A stretch of DNA of 64,000 nucleotides from Anaerostipes sp. 992a (GCF_001940245.1 NZ_MJIG01000003.1:220001-284000), one strand, 5' to 3'. Numbered from the stretch's first letter, positions 26,932-37,374 are shown. Notes: generated by a model not told the origin, from the sequence alone. Program-made: numbers and translations.

Positions 26932-27576
26932 TTAAAACCCATGTTGGGTTAAGAATTCGAGTGTTAGATTGCTTTCTACTGTAGGGGTGGATTCTTTTGT
27001 TGAAAAATTCAGCAGTTTTTCCACATATTTTCCAATTAAATCGCATTCCAGATTGACCAGATCGCCAATCCTTTTTCCAAGCAGCGTGGTTTCTTCACCG
27101 GTATGAGGAATGATAGATACGGAAAAGTTTAAATCAGTAACCGCTGCAACTGTGAGACTGATACCGTCGATAGTGATGGAGCCCTTCTCAATGATATATT
27201 TAAGAAGCAAAGTAGGGGGATCAATGGTAATCCAGATGGCATTGCCTTCCTTCTTTCGCTTGGCAATGGTACCTGTGGCATCCACATGACCAGCAACGAT
27301 ATGACCGCCAAATCTTCCGTTGGCAGCCATGGCACGCTCAAGATTCACTTTGCTCCCGATGGTCAGGGAGCCTAAGCTGGTACGACGAAAGGTCTCAGGC
27401 ATAACATCGACGCAAAAAGAATTTTCAGTATAGGAGGTGACAGTCAGGCATACACCATTTACAGCGATGCTGTCACCCAAGTGGACGTCTGTTAGTACCT
27501 TATTGGCATTTAATTCTAAAATGCCGGGCTTTAGAGCTTTTACAGTACCAATTTCTTCAATAATTCCTGTAAACAT
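26932..27576 (-). CDS. ribE: Riboflavin synthase, alpha subunit
   Basis: This 214-residue enzyme dismutates two lumazine molecules to riboflavin. It has two tandem lumazine-binding barrels (about 1-95 and 97-195). The N-terminus MFTGIIEEIG is typical, the first repeat carries SIAVNGVCLTV, and the second carries SITIDGISLTV. Length is normal. It lies between ribD and the RibBA-like gene with short spacers. The name ribE follows the Bacillus naming; it is ribC in E. coli. Confidence 0.95.
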   Translation of the reverse strand: MFTGIIEEIGTVKALKPGILELNANKVLTDVHLGDSIAVNGVCLTVTSYTENSFCVDVMPETFRRTSLGSLTIGSKVNLERAMAANGRFGGHIVAGHVDATGTIAKRKKEGNAIWITIDPPTLLLKYIIEKGSITIDGISLTVAAVTDLNFSVSIIPHTGEETTLLGKRIGDLVNLECDLIGKYVEKLLNFSTKESTPTVESNLTLEFLTQHGF

Positions 27577-27591
27577 ATCGTTTGTTCCTTT

Positions 27592-28680
27592 CTATTTTAC
27601 AGTTCCTTCAATTAGAATATCTCCATCGAAGGAAGTAATCTTTGTATTTGTAATGGAAAAAGCATCTGACGGTGTGGCAACACCCTGTCCGCCTACAGGT
27701 GTAAAGGCAGAAGTCCCGCCAAAGAGTTTGGCGCCAATGTAACAATAGAGGTATTGAACAATGCCAGCTTCCAGAGCAGCATAGTTTAACGTCTGTCCAC
27801 CTTCTAACAGAATGCTGTCGATATGTTTTTCTCCTAATTGTTTCATCAAATCCTGCAAATCTAGATGACCGTGGTCTTCTTTCACAACGATCACTTGAAC
27901 ACCGAGAGATTGCAACGCATTTACTTTTTCTGATTTTGGATGACAGCAAGCTACGATGGTTGGATATTCCCCAGCAGTTTGGCAGATTTTACAGTCCAAA
28001 GGAATGGAAAGCTGACTGTCACATACGATACGAATCGGATTTCGCCCTCCTTTCATACGGCAGTTCATCATAGGATTATCTGCCAGCACAGTGCCTATGC
28101 CGGTCATGATGGCAGTATAGGTATGCCGAAGAAGGTGTACATGTTTTCTGGAGGATTCGTTGGTAATCCATTGAGAAGCACCAGTATAAGTAGCCAGCTT
28201 GCCATCCATGGTCATGGCATATTTTAAGGCAACAAAAGGAGTTTTTTTAGTAATGTAATGAAAGAAGACTGGATTAATGGCATCGCATTCTTCGCGGCAA
28301 AAATCTTCGATGACCGTAATGCCATGGTCTCTTAATATTTGTGCTCCTTTTCCGGCTACCAGAGGATTAGGATCTCTAGAACCAATATATACAGTGGAGA
28401 TACCGGCATCAATAATGGCCTCAGTGCATGGTGGTGTCTTACCATAGTGACAGCAAGGTTCTAAGGTAACATAGATCGCAGCACCGGTCATATCCTCCTG
28501 ACAATTTAAAATTGCATTGCGTTCTGCATGGTATTCTCCATATCTGTGGTGATAATCCTCATTTATGATGCGGCCGTCTTTTACGATCACGGCACCAACG
28601 AGAGGGTTGGGATTTACCGCACCGATTCCTTTTTTTGCAAGCTCAATGGCACGCATCATATAATTTCTATGAGCATCCAT
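27592..28680 (-). CDS. ribD: Bifunctional riboflavin deaminase-reductase
   Basis: This 362-residue enzyme carries out two steps after GTP cyclohydrolase II. The N-terminal deaminase domain shows HAERNAI and PCCHYGKTPPC zinc motifs (about 50-85). The C-terminal reductase domain (about 150-362) has KYAMTMDGKLAT and the EGGQTLN loop. The start is MDAHRN at 28680, with AAGGAG seven bases upstream. It is the first gene of the operon, behind the FMN riboswitch and two terminator hairpins. Confidence 0.95.
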   Translation of the reverse strand: MDAHRNYMMRAIELAKKGIGAVNPNPLVGAVIVKDGRIINEDYHHRYGEYHAERNAILNCQEDMTGAAIYVTLEPCCHYGKTPPCTEAIIDAGISTVYIGSRDPNPLVAGKGAQILRDHGITVIEDFCREECDAINPVFFHYITKKTPFVALKYAMTMDGKLATYTGASQWITNESSRKHVHLLRHTYTAIMTGIGTVLADNPMMNCRMKGGRNPIRIVCDSQLSIPLDCKICQTAGEYPTIVACCHPKSEKVNALQSLGVQVIVVKEDHGHLDLQDLMKQLGEKHIDSILLEGGQTLNYAALEAGIVQYLYCYIGAKLFGGTSAFTPVGGQGVATPSDAFSITNTKITSFDGDILIEGTVK

Positions 28681-28737
28681 GGAAATTCTCCTTTCCCCGC
28701 ACATTGTGTGCATATTTTTAAGCATTGTTTTATAAAA

Positions 28738-28771
28738 CAAAAAACATCCCGAAATGTCTATTCAGGGATGC
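28738..28771 (-). terminator. Attenuator hairpin 2 upstream of ribD
   Basis: On the minus strand catccc-t-gaa pairs with ttcgggatg, followed by tttttt. It lies between the FMN riboswitch and ribD, 58 bp before the start codon. Confidence 0.75.
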
Positions 28772-28795
28772 TTGTAATGAAATATATCTATATCA

Positions 28796-28828
28796 TTGAA
28801 AAAGCTCTGAACCCATGTAGATTCAGAG
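28796..28828 (-). terminator. Attenuator hairpin 1 upstream of ribD
   Basis: On the minus strand gctctgaa (28821-28828) pairs perfectly with ttcagagc (28803-28810), followed by tttttc. This is the first of two tandem terminators after the riboswitch aptamer, so premature termination is the likely mode of control. Confidence 0.75.
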
Positions 28829-28870
28829 CAGTATGTCGTCAAATGATCAATGATGGATAATGATCTTTGT

Positions 28871-28978
28871 ATCTTCTTTCATCCAGACTATACTGTCGGC
28901 TTTGGAATTACACCAAATCATGCCTTTCGGCTCGCGGGCTTTACCGCCGGTAGGGAATTGCACCCTGCCCTGAAGAAC
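28871..28978 (-). ncRNA. FMN riboswitch (RFN element)
   Basis: On the minus strand the highly conserved RFN blocks are present in order: tcttcagggcagggtg at the 5' end, aattccctaccggcggta, gcccgcgagcc, tttggtgtaattcc, gccgacagtatagtc and ggatgaaagaaga. This aptamer binds FMN and is expected to stop transcription of ribD-E-A-H-HAD when FMN is plentiful. Two terminator hairpins follow before ribD. Confidence 0.96.
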
Positions 28979-29034
28979 AAATCATTTAATTGTCTGAAAT
29001 CATAATATCACCATTGGTAACTAATGTCAAATAG

Positions 29035-30417
<1,383 letters not shown>

Positions 30418-30423
30418 AAATAA

Positions 30424-30464
30424 GAGCGGGAGAACATCTAATGGACGTTCCTCCGCTTTTGTTA
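30424..30464 (+). terminator. Terminator after eno
   Basis: agcgg...gaac pairs with gttc...ccgct, with an internal mismatch, and is followed by tttt. The stem is imperfect but well placed. Confidence 0.65.
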
Positions 30465-30517
30465 TATAATGCTCTTGTTCTGTTTTGATCTGTAGAAGAA
30501 AGGAAAAGGAGCAGAAA

Positions 30518-31507
30518 ATGAGAAAGACAAAAAGTATCATAGTAATATTTGGATTATTTTGTATAGAACTGATACGAATGATATGTGTGAATCAGGGCAT
30601 ATATGCAAATATGGATAGTATGGTCCAGTGGCAGCAGTGGCTGCTGACTGGTATTGGCAAGATATCGGAATGTGGCATTCTGGTAGGACTGGCAGCAGGA
30701 TGTTTTTATAGTGAGTTGGAAGAAACCAGAGAAGAACAGCAAAGAGCTGTGACGATGATTACGGGTCTTACCATAGTATTCGTGTTCGTTCTTCTTGGAG
30801 CAATCCAGGAAAAAGGTGGATTTGAGATGTCCTATCTGGTTCGGATGGGATCTTACTTTATTTTTCCGGTGGCCGTTATTTTCATCTTGAAGAAGATGAT
30901 AAGGCATCAGGATGTGGGAGGACATTTAACATATTTTTGGCTGTTGATTCTTTTAAATATGGTATACATATCCCTGTTTCAGAAGACTGGTGAGCTGCTG
31001 CTTCCCTTCTTGATTTACCAGACCATCCTGGAAGCATTGCTGATTCACTGGATTTTTCAAGGAGAGAGAGAAAGTCAGTTGATGTTGAGCCTTTCTGTAT
31101 TTCTTGGAAACATATGTATTTATAATTGGTATCAGGGAAAGATAACTTTTTTGCAACAATTTCCAAGCCTGGGTCGATGGCATTTTGAATGGGGGATGAA
31201 AAGGGCTGGAATCCTTCTCATCATGCTGATCTTAGGTGGAATGATCTTGTATTATATAACCAGATTGGAAAGGGAGAGACAGATTCTGCTTTTGTCTTCC
31301 GGAGTAGGCGCAATGTGGGAGCTGTTTTTAAAGTCTGGTGCAGATGGGATTTTTCACATGCGGGCAATCTGGCAGGAGCAACAGGGAATCTTTTTGCTGA
31401 CTCCATTTTTGGCGGTGATTGCAGGAGCATTTCTAATTGAGGAAAGAGAAGGAATGTTTTTAGAGGACGAGGAAGAATACGAAGATGAGGAGGAAGAAAA
31501 TGGATAA
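30518..31507 (+). CDS. Polytopic membrane protein, unknown
   Basis: This 329-residue protein has eight to nine hydrophobic segments and a strongly acidic C-terminus (a run of Glu/Asp from about residue 310). I do not recognise a family and see no catalytic or transport motif. The start is MRKTKS at 30518, with AGGAG six bases upstream. It follows eno after a terminator. Its last codons overlap the start of a truncated HAD-phosphatase remnant, suggesting the two were once an operon. Confidence 0.7.
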   Translation: MRKTKSIIVIFGLFCIELIRMICVNQGIYANMDSMVQWQQWLLTGIGKISECGILVGLAAGCFYSELEETREEQQRAVTMITGLTIVFVFVLLGAIQEKGGFEMSYLVRMGSYFIFPVAVIFILKKMIRHQDVGGHLTYFWLLILLNMVYISLFQKTGELLLPFLIYQTILEALLIHWIFQGERESQLMLSLSVFLGNICIYNWYQGKITFLQQFPSLGRWHFEWGMKRAGILLIMLILGGMILYYITRLERERQILLLSSGVGAMWELFLKSGADGIFHMRAIWQEQQGIFLLTPFLAVIAGAFLIEEREGMFLEDEEEYEDEEEENG

Positions 31508-31625
31508 AGGAAGAATCAAAGGCATTGCACTTGATTTGGATGGAGGAATATTTTTCAAAACTTTAATGAAAGTTCAGTGTTTTTTCAAAAAACAAAAAGA
31601 CTATCTTCATAATTGTTTTGTATAA
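31500..31625 (+). pseudogene. Truncated HAD-superfamily hydrolase remnant
   Basis: A 41-residue frame starts at ATG 31500 with AGGAGG six bases upstream, overlapping the previous gene by 8 bp. Residues 6-15 read IKGIALDLDG, the N-terminal motif I of Cof-type HAD phosphatases. The sequence then departs abruptly from the family (GIFF...) and stops after 26 more residues. The excellent ribosome site and start context, with loss of everything after motif I, suggest a gene deleted downstream of its start. It is not annotated as a working gene. Confidence 0.65.
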
Positions 31626-31653
31626 TAAGAAATGGATATAAAAGGAGAAGCGT

Positions 31654-32268
31654 ATGACGAATGAACAATATTATGATCTGCGGACTCCGTACAATGATGC
31701 ATTGCAGATTATGGGGACCAGAATTGATATTTTGGATCACAATTTATATCATAAGCCAAGCAGTGGCCCGGTTCACCATATTCAAAAACGGGTGAAGTCA
31801 AAGCAGAGCATAGAAGAGAAATTAAGAAAATTAAATCTGACCGATAGTAAGGTAAATGCTAAGGAAAATCTGCTGGATATTGCCGGTATCCGGGTCATCT
31901 GTTATTTTACAGATGATATTTATAATTTGGTGGAAGTATTAAAGGGACAGTCAGATCTGATTATTTTAAAAGAAAAGGATTACATAAAGCATCCGAAACC
32001 AAATGGATACCGAAGTTATCATATTATTATTGGAGTTCCTTTGTATTATGCAGATGCAACAGAATATTTTCCGGTAGAAGTACAGTTTCGAACGATGGCT
32101 ATGGATATGTGGGCCAGTCTGGAGCATAGAATCTATTACAAGAAGGGGAAAGAAAAGGATGAAAAGCTGGAAGAAGAACTGCTAAATTATGCCCATATTC
32201 TTGCAGATTTGGAAGAACGATTCAAAAAGCATAATGAAAATGAACGCTTGAAAATTCAAAAAGAATAA
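31654..32268 (+). CDS. Small alarmone (p)ppGpp synthetase, RelQ-like
   Basis: This 204-residue protein is a single synthetase domain without HD hydrolase, TGS or ACT regions. Recognisable motifs are RVKSKQSIEEKL, the G-loop region DIAGIRVICYF, KPNGYRSYH and VEVQFRTMAMDMW, which binds nucleotide. It makes (p)ppGpp or pGpp from ATP and GDP/GTP/GMP. Its size and short C-terminal tail are like RelQ (YjbM). AAGGAG precedes the ATG. It has its own region upstream, after the HAD remnant. Confidence 0.92.
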   Translation: MTNEQYYDLRTPYNDALQIMGTRIDILDHNLYHKPSSGPVHHIQKRVKSKQSIEEKLRKLNLTDSKVNAKENLLDIAGIRVICYFTDDIYNLVEVLKGQSDLIILKEKDYIKHPKPNGYRSYHIIIGVPLYYADATEYFPVEVQFRTMAMDMWASLEHRIYYKKGKEKDEKLEEELLNYAHILADLEERFKKHNENERLKIQKE

Positions 32269-32276
32269 GAAAATAA

Positions 32277-32305
32277 TTGTGAAATTCAAAAATAGTTGCT
32301 ATAAT
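32277..32305 (+). promoter_or_regulatory. Promoter of the DUF1015 gene
   Basis: TTGTGA (32277-32282) and consensus TATAAT (32300-32305) are 17 bp apart, 40 bp before the start codon. Confidence 0.65.
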
Positions 32306-32345
32306 TGAGTCGTTAGCTTAAAGAGAAGCAAGAAAGGAATCAAAA

Positions 32346-33584
32346 ATGGCAATTGTAAAACCTTTTTGCGCAGTGCGGCCAAGAGCTGATTTGGTCAGTC
32401 AGGTAGCTGCATTGCCTTATGATGTTTATAATCGAAAAGAAGCAAGAGAAGCAGTAAAAGGAAAACCATACTCGTTTTTGAATATTGATCGTCCAGAGAC
32501 ACAGTTAGACCCATCGATCGATATTTATGACGATGCTGTTTATGAGAAGGCAAAAGAATTATTAAACAAGCATATTGAGGCGGGCATTTATTTAAGAGAC
32601 TGGTCAGCATGCTATTACATCTATGAGTTGACTATGAACGGAAGAACACAGACCGGAATAGTAGGTTGTTCTTCCATCGATGATTATGAGACTGGTGTTA
32701 TTAAAAAGCATGAGAATACAAGAGCTGACAAGGAAATGGACAGAATTCGCCATGTAGATGCCTGTAGTGCTCAGACAGGACCTATTTTTCTGGCGTATCG
32801 TTCCAATGAGACGATCAATGAAATTGTTGCTATGGTGAAACGGGACGAGATGCCAATATATAATTTTGTAGCAGAAGATGGAATCCGACATCAGGTTTGG
32901 AAGATTGGTGATCCAGGTCGAATTCAGATTTTGGAGGAAGCTTTTTCAAAGATTCCGAATACTTACATTGCAGATGGTCACCATAGAGCTGCTTCTGCAG
33001 TCAAGGTCGGACAAGGAAGAAGGAATCAGCATCCGGATTATACGGGGAACGAAGAATTTAACTATTTTCTTTCTGTATTGTTTCCGGACGATGAACTTTA
33101 TATTATGGATTATAACCGTACCGTTAAGGATTTGAATGGTTATACTAAAAAGGAATTTATGGAAAAAGTAGAAGAGAACTTCCAAGTTGATTTTGTTGGG
33201 AAAACGCCGTTTGCACCAATGAAAAAGAACACATTTGGTATGTATATTGACAATAACTGGTATTGTCTGACGGCAAAAGATTCTATCAAGAATGAAGATC
33301 CGGTAAAGGGACTGGATGTATCCATTCTTCAGGATTATCTTTTGAGTCCGGTGCTTGGAATCAAAGACCCAAAAAATGATATGAGAATTGATTTTATTGG
33401 TGGAATCCGGGGATTAAAGGAATTGGAGAGACGTGCCGATATGGATATGAGAGTTTCTTTTTCCATGTATCCAACGACAATTTCTGAGTTATTTGCAGTA
33501 GCAGATGCAGATTTGCTCATGCCGCCTAAATCAACCTGGTTTGAACCAAAGCTGCGCAGCGGTTTATTTATACATACATTTTAG
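32346..33584 (+). CDS. DUF1015 family protein
   Basis: This 412-residue protein matches DUF1015 over its full length. The start IVKPFCAVRPR, the conserved LPYDVYN segment, HENTRADKE and ADGHHRAASA are features of the family. Function is unknown; in some bacteria relatives lie near serine or phosphoglycerate metabolism genes. It is a soluble protein. It stands alone between its own promoter and a terminator. Confidence 0.85.
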   Translation: MAIVKPFCAVRPRADLVSQVAALPYDVYNRKEAREAVKGKPYSFLNIDRPETQLDPSIDIYDDAVYEKAKELLNKHIEAGIYLRDWSACYYIYELTMNGRTQTGIVGCSSIDDYETGVIKKHENTRADKEMDRIRHVDACSAQTGPIFLAYRSNETINEIVAMVKRDEMPIYNFVAEDGIRHQVWKIGDPGRIQILEEAFSKIPNTYIADGHHRAASAVKVGQGRRNQHPDYTGNEEFNYFLSVLFPDDELYIMDYNRTVKDLNGYTKKEFMEKVEENFQVDFVGKTPFAPMKKNTFGMYIDNNWYCLTAKDSIKNEDPVKGLDVSILQDYLLSPVLGIKDPKNDMRIDFIGGIRGLKELERRADMDMRVSFSMYPTTISELFAVADADLLMPPKSTWFEPKLRSGLFIHTF

Positions 33585-33610
33585 AATTGATCTTCAGAAT
33601 CATAGATAAA

Positions 33611-33644
33611 AGAAGCAGATCCAAGAGGTTCTGCTTCTTTTTCG
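33611..33644 (+). terminator. Terminator after the DUF1015 gene
   Basis: agaagcaga (33611-33619) pairs with tctgcttct (about 33630-33638), followed by tttt. Minus-strand aroE ends 12 bp beyond, so it may act in both directions. Confidence 0.8.
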
Positions 33645-33655
33645 TAGTTATTATT

Positions 33656-34540
33656 CTATTCGTATACGTAAGAAATACCTAATTTTTCTTTCATGTATTC
33701 GCTGTCTACACGTTCTCCAAGGATTAATTCGATTGCCTCGATGGCTTGGAATAACATCATGCCCTGTCCGTTCATTGTCTTGCATCCAGCTTCTCTTGCC
33801 ATCTTTAACATTGCTGTTTCATGAGGAGAGTAAATAACATCTGTTACGATTAAGTCAGGACGGAAGAAAGATTTGTCAGGAATATATGTCTGCCCTTCCA
33901 TTGGTTTCATTCCAACGCCAGTAGCATTTGTGAATAAATAGCTGTCGTTCATTTCTTCTTTTAATTTATCTAAATCAGCCAGATCATATAAAGTAGCTTT
34001 GCAGTTTGTCTTTGTATTGATCTTTTCAACAGTGGCTTTTGCGTTATCCCAGAACTTATCCTGAATTGCGAAGATAGACATTTCTTTTACTCCATCTAAT
34101 GCAGCCTGAATCTGAACAGCGGTTGCAGCTCCGCCGGAACCTACGATGGTAACTTTCTTTCCAATTGGATCAATGCCGTTGTCCTTTAAAGACTGCATAT
34201 AACCGATACCATCAGTGATATGTCCAACTAAATAACCATCTTTGTTAACAACAGTGTTAACAGCACCACAAAGTTCTGCTGCTGGAGAAATTTCATCCAG
34301 ATATTTATGTACGATTGTTTTATTAGGCATAGAGATGTTAGAACCTCTTAATTTTAAAGCCTTCAATCCTTTAATGGCATCTTCTAATTCGTCTGCATCT
34401 ACTTCAAATGCAAGGTTTACGATGTCAAGGCCTAATTTTTCGTATGCGGCGTTATGAGTAGCAGGTGATTGAGAGTGTCTGATTGGGTAAGCCATTAAAC
34501 CGACGAGTTCGGTATGACCGGTAATTTGATGTCTTTGCAT
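33656..34540 (-). CDS. Shikimate (quinate) 5-dehydrogenase, YdiB-like
   Basis: This 294-residue NAD(P)-dependent enzyme reduces dehydroshikimate in the aromatic amino acid pathway. The substrate domain opens with YPIRHSQSPATHNAAY. The catalytic Lys is in SMPNK, the form seen in YdiB rather than the TVPFK of AroE. GAVNTVV and the nucleotide loop GSGGAATAV follow. YdiB-type enzymes also take quinate and NAD. The gene is not linked to aroC at 48956. SD-like aaggagcg precedes the ATG. It could be a biosynthetic enzyme that simply belongs to this subfamily. Confidence 0.88.
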   Translation of the reverse strand: MQRHQITGHTELVGLMAYPIRHSQSPATHNAAYEKLGLDIVNLAFEVDADELEDAIKGLKALKLRGSNISMPNKTIVHKYLDEISPAAELCGAVNTVVNKDGYLVGHITDGIGYMQSLKDNGIDPIGKKVTIVGSGGAATAVQIQAALDGVKEMSIFAIQDKFWDNAKATVEKINTKTNCKATLYDLADLDKLKEEMNDSYLFTNATGVGMKPMEGQTYIPDKSFFRPDLIVTDVIYSPHETAMLKMAREAGCKTMNGQGMMLFQAIEAIELILGERVDSEYMKEKLGISYVYE

Positions 34541-34725
34541 AATAGTTCGCTCCTTCTTATTAATAGTTCTTTGTTTATTTTATAACAATATTATACATCA
34601 TTTTTTATAAAATTGTATGAGAAAATGCTCTGAAAAAGATGGTATTTATTTATAGATTTATAGGTGTTTGGCTATTGATTTTTTCAGAAATGTGAAAAGA
34701 TTTTCTCGGGATTTATGCAGGTGTC

Positions 34726-34754
34726 TTGTTTTTCTTATTTTTATGTGTTAAAAT
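34726..34754 (+). promoter_or_regulatory. Promoter of secG
   Basis: TTGTTT (34726-34731) and TAAAAT (34749-34754) are 17 bp apart, 66 bp upstream of the secG ATG. Confidence 0.6.
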
Positions 34755-34820
34755 AAATACCGATTGACGACAGATAAAAGAAGCTATACCAGATTTGTAA
34801 ATGAGTCAGGAGGAATAAAC

Positions 34821-35060
34821 ATGCTTAAAACAATTCTTACAGTTTTATTTATTATAGTATGCATTGTGCTTACAGTGCTCGTTTTAGCTCAGGAAGGAAA
34901 GGATGCAGGATTGGGTTCTATGTATGGATCTGCACCAGCAGGAACCTATTGGAGTCAGAATAAGGGACGTTCTAAAAAGGCGAGAATCATTCAGATTACA
35001 ACGATTTTTGCATTACTATTTTTTGTACTTGCAGCAATACTTTCTTCCAAATTATTTTAG
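34821..35060 (+). CDS. secG: Preprotein translocase subunit SecG
   Basis: This 79-residue inner-membrane protein has two hydrophobic segments (about 3-23 and 55-75). The loop carries SecG-typical residues: QEGKDAGLGSMYG and the YWSQNKGRSK stretch. It assists SecYEG in export. The start is MLKTIL at 34821, with AGGAGG eight bases upstream; the residues possible before it do not fit the family. It leads the usual Firmicutes group secG-rnr-smpB-ssrA. Confidence 0.92.
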   Translation: MLKTILTVLFIIVCIVLTVLVLAQEGKDAGLGSMYGSAPAGTYWSQNKGRSKKARIIQITTIFALLFFVLAAILSSKLF

Positions 35061-35070
35061 AAAGAATAAA

Positions 35071-35110
35071 ACGGCACTTCTTAGCAGAGAATAAGGAGTG
35101 CCGTATTTTT
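35071..35110 (+). terminator. Terminator after secG
   Basis: acggcacttctta (35071-35083) pairs with taaggagtgccgt (35092-35104), with one G-U, followed by attttt. It partly separates secG from rnr. Confidence 0.85.
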
Positions 35111-35111
35111 G

Positions 35112-35125
35112 TTACATAAGAAATT
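35112..35125 (+). repeat. Half copy of the short palindromic repeat
   Basis: ttacataagaaatt matches the left arm of the repeats at 17317 and 19622. The right arm is absent; an unrelated stem gcggac-tt-gtccgc follows. Like the other copies it comes directly after a terminator. Confidence 0.5.
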
Positions 35126-35211
35126 AGAGGCGGACTTGTCCGCGTTGTTCCATTAGAAGAAATTTTGAAAGTCCGATCAGAAGAGTTTGGGAAGGAAAAC
35201 TGGAGGAAAAT

Positions 35212-37362
35212 ATGAAGAAGAATGAGTTATATGAACAGAGAAAAAAGATTGTGTATAATATTATACAGGATGATGTTTATCAACCTTTGAAATTAAAGGA
35301 ATTTTCTTATTTGCTGCAGGTTCCGCCACGAGATCGGGAGCAGCTAAAACAGATTCTGGATGAATTAGTTGCAGAAGGTAAGATTTCTATTACAAAAAAA
35401 GGGAAATATACCAAGTTGGAAAAAGGCCTGGTAAGAGGAATCTTTGAAAGTAATGCAAGAGGCTTTGGCTTTGTGACGGTAGAAGGGGAAGAAGAGGATT
35501 ATTTTATTCCAGAGAATGCAGTGGGAGATGCCATGTATCATGATGTGGTATTGATGCAGGTAGTCGTACCTTATGCGGAGCCAGGAAAAAGAAAAGAAGG
35601 AAAGGTTATAAAAGTCTTAGAGAGAGGCATTACCCAGGTGGTAGGAACTTTCCAGAAAAGCAGAAATTTTGGATTTGTTGTTCCAGATAACCAGAGATTT
35701 GAAAAGGATATTTTTTTATCAAAGTCAGAAAGTAAAAATCTTTCCGAAGGACATAAGGTGGTCGTAAAGATTATCGATTATGGTGGAGATGGGAAGAATC
35801 CAGAAGGAAAGGTTCTGGAGGTGCTAGGTCATGCTAATGACCCGCGAGTGGATGTTTTATCGGTGATCAAGGCATATGACGTACCCCTTGAGTTCCCACA
35901 GGAAGTCATGCAGCAGGTAAAAAGGGTAAATGATGAGGTTTTAGAAAGAGAAAAAGCCGGACGTATGGATATTCGGGGCTGGCAGACGGTGACCATTGAT
36001 GGTGAGGATGCCAAGGATTTGGATGATGCGATTACGCTTACGAGGCAGGATGGCGGTTATCAGCTTGGTGTTCATATTGCAGATGTTAGTCACTACGTGA
36101 CAGAAGGCTCTGCACTGGATCAGGAGGCATTAAAGCGCGGAACGAGTATTTATCTGATCGACCGAGTAATACCAATGCTTCCTCATAAGCTGTCTAATGG
36201 CATCTGTTCTCTCAATGCAGGAGTCGATCGTCTGGCATTGAGCTGTATTATGGATATTGATGCGAAGGGGCGGATTATCGGGCATAAAATTGCAGAAACC
36301 GTTGTTCGGGTGGATGAACGGATGAGCTATACCAGTGTTGCTAAAATCTTAGAAGAGCAGGATCCAGAAGAAATCAAAAGATATGAGAATCTGGTACCGA
36401 TGTTCCAGCTTATGAAGGAATTGTCCGATATATTAAGGCAGCATCGGCATGAACGGGGATCCATTGATTTTGATTTTCCGGAATCCAAGCTGATTCTGGA
36501 CGAGGATGGAAGGCCGTTGGAGATTTATCCATATGATCGCAATTGTGCTACGAAAATCATTGAAGATTTTATGCTTGCGGCAAATGAGACGATTGCAGAG
36601 GATTTCTTTTGGCAGGAGCTTCCATTCGTATATCGTACCCATGAAAGTCCAGATCCGGATAAGATTCAAAAGCTTGCGGTATTTATTCAAAACTTTGGAT
36701 ATTTTTTAAAGAATTCCAGTAAGGATCATATTCATCCGAAGGAAATCCAGAAATTATTAAATAAGATCGAGGGAACAGAGGAAGAGGCTCTGATCAGCCG
36801 TTTGGCTTTACGGTCTATGAAACAGGCACGATATACTACTACAAACATTGGACATTTTGGCCTATCAGCCAAGTATTACTGTCATTTTACTTCCCCAATT
36901 CGTAGATATCCAGATCTTCAGATTCACCGAATTATTAAGGAAAACCTTCATGGTAATCTGCAGAAGAAGCGCGTAAAGCATTATGAACAGATATTGCCAA
37001 AGGTTGCAGAAATCAGCTCTAAGACAGAGCGAAGAGCCGAAGAGATGGAGCGGGAAGTCGTTAAGATGAAGAAGGTTGAATATATGGAGCAGCATCTTGG
37101 AGAAATCTTTGTAGGAGTTATTTCAGGGATTACAACTTGGGGCATTTATGTGGAGCTTCCCAATACCATCGAAGGTATGATCAGGGTTGCGGATATGATT
37201 GATGATTATTATAATTATGATGAGCGAAGTTATTCTATGGTGGGAGAGATGACGGGAAGAACCTTTGAGCTTGGGATGCGGGTTGCTGTCAGAGTGAAAG
37301 AAACCAATAGAATGTTAAGAACGATAGATTTTGAACTCTATGATGAAGATATGGAAGAGTAG
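35212..37362 (+). CDS. rnr: Ribonuclease R
   Basis: This 716-residue 3'-5' exoribonuclease degrades structured RNA and works with trans-translation. A helix-turn-helix-like start, two cold-shock/OB domains (GRGFGFV-type segments near 83 and 148), the RNB catalytic domain with DGEDAKDLDDAI (Asp residues binding Mg, near 264), and a C-terminal S1 domain (GISGITTWGIYVELPNT) are in the expected order. Length is normal, although the basic tail is short. The ribosome site GGAGGAAAAT precedes the ATG. It is 12 bp from smpB. Confidence 0.95.
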   Translation: MKKNELYEQRKKIVYNIIQDDVYQPLKLKEFSYLLQVPPRDREQLKQILDELVAEGKISITKKGKYTKLEKGLVRGIFESNARGFGFVTVEGEEEDYFIPENAVGDAMYHDVVLMQVVVPYAEPGKRKEGKVIKVLERGITQVVGTFQKSRNFGFVVPDNQRFEKDIFLSKSESKNLSEGHKVVVKIIDYGGDGKNPEGKVLEVLGHANDPRVDVLSVIKAYDVPLEFPQEVMQQVKRVNDEVLEREKAGRMDIRGWQTVTIDGEDAKDLDDAITLTRQDGGYQLGVHIADVSHYVTEGSALDQEALKRGTSIYLIDRVIPMLPHKLSNGICSLNAGVDRLALSCIMDIDAKGRIIGHKIAETVVRVDERMSYTSVAKILEEQDPEEIKRYENLVPMFQLMKELSDILRQHRHERGSIDFDFPESKLILDEDGRPLEIYPYDRNCATKIIEDFMLAANETIAEDFFWQELPFVYRTHESPDPDKIQKLAVFIQNFGYFLKNSSKDHIHPKEIQKLLNKIEGTEEEALISRLALRSMKQARYTTTNIGHFGLSAKYYCHFTSPIRRYPDLQIHRIIKENLHGNLQKKRVKHYEQILPKVAEISSKTERRAEEMEREVVKMKKVEYMEQHLGEIFVGVISGITTWGIYVELPNTIEGMIRVADMIDDYYNYDERSYSMVGEMTGRTFELGMRVAVRVKETNRMLRTIDFELYDEDMEE

Positions 37363-37374
37363 AAAGGGGAAGCT

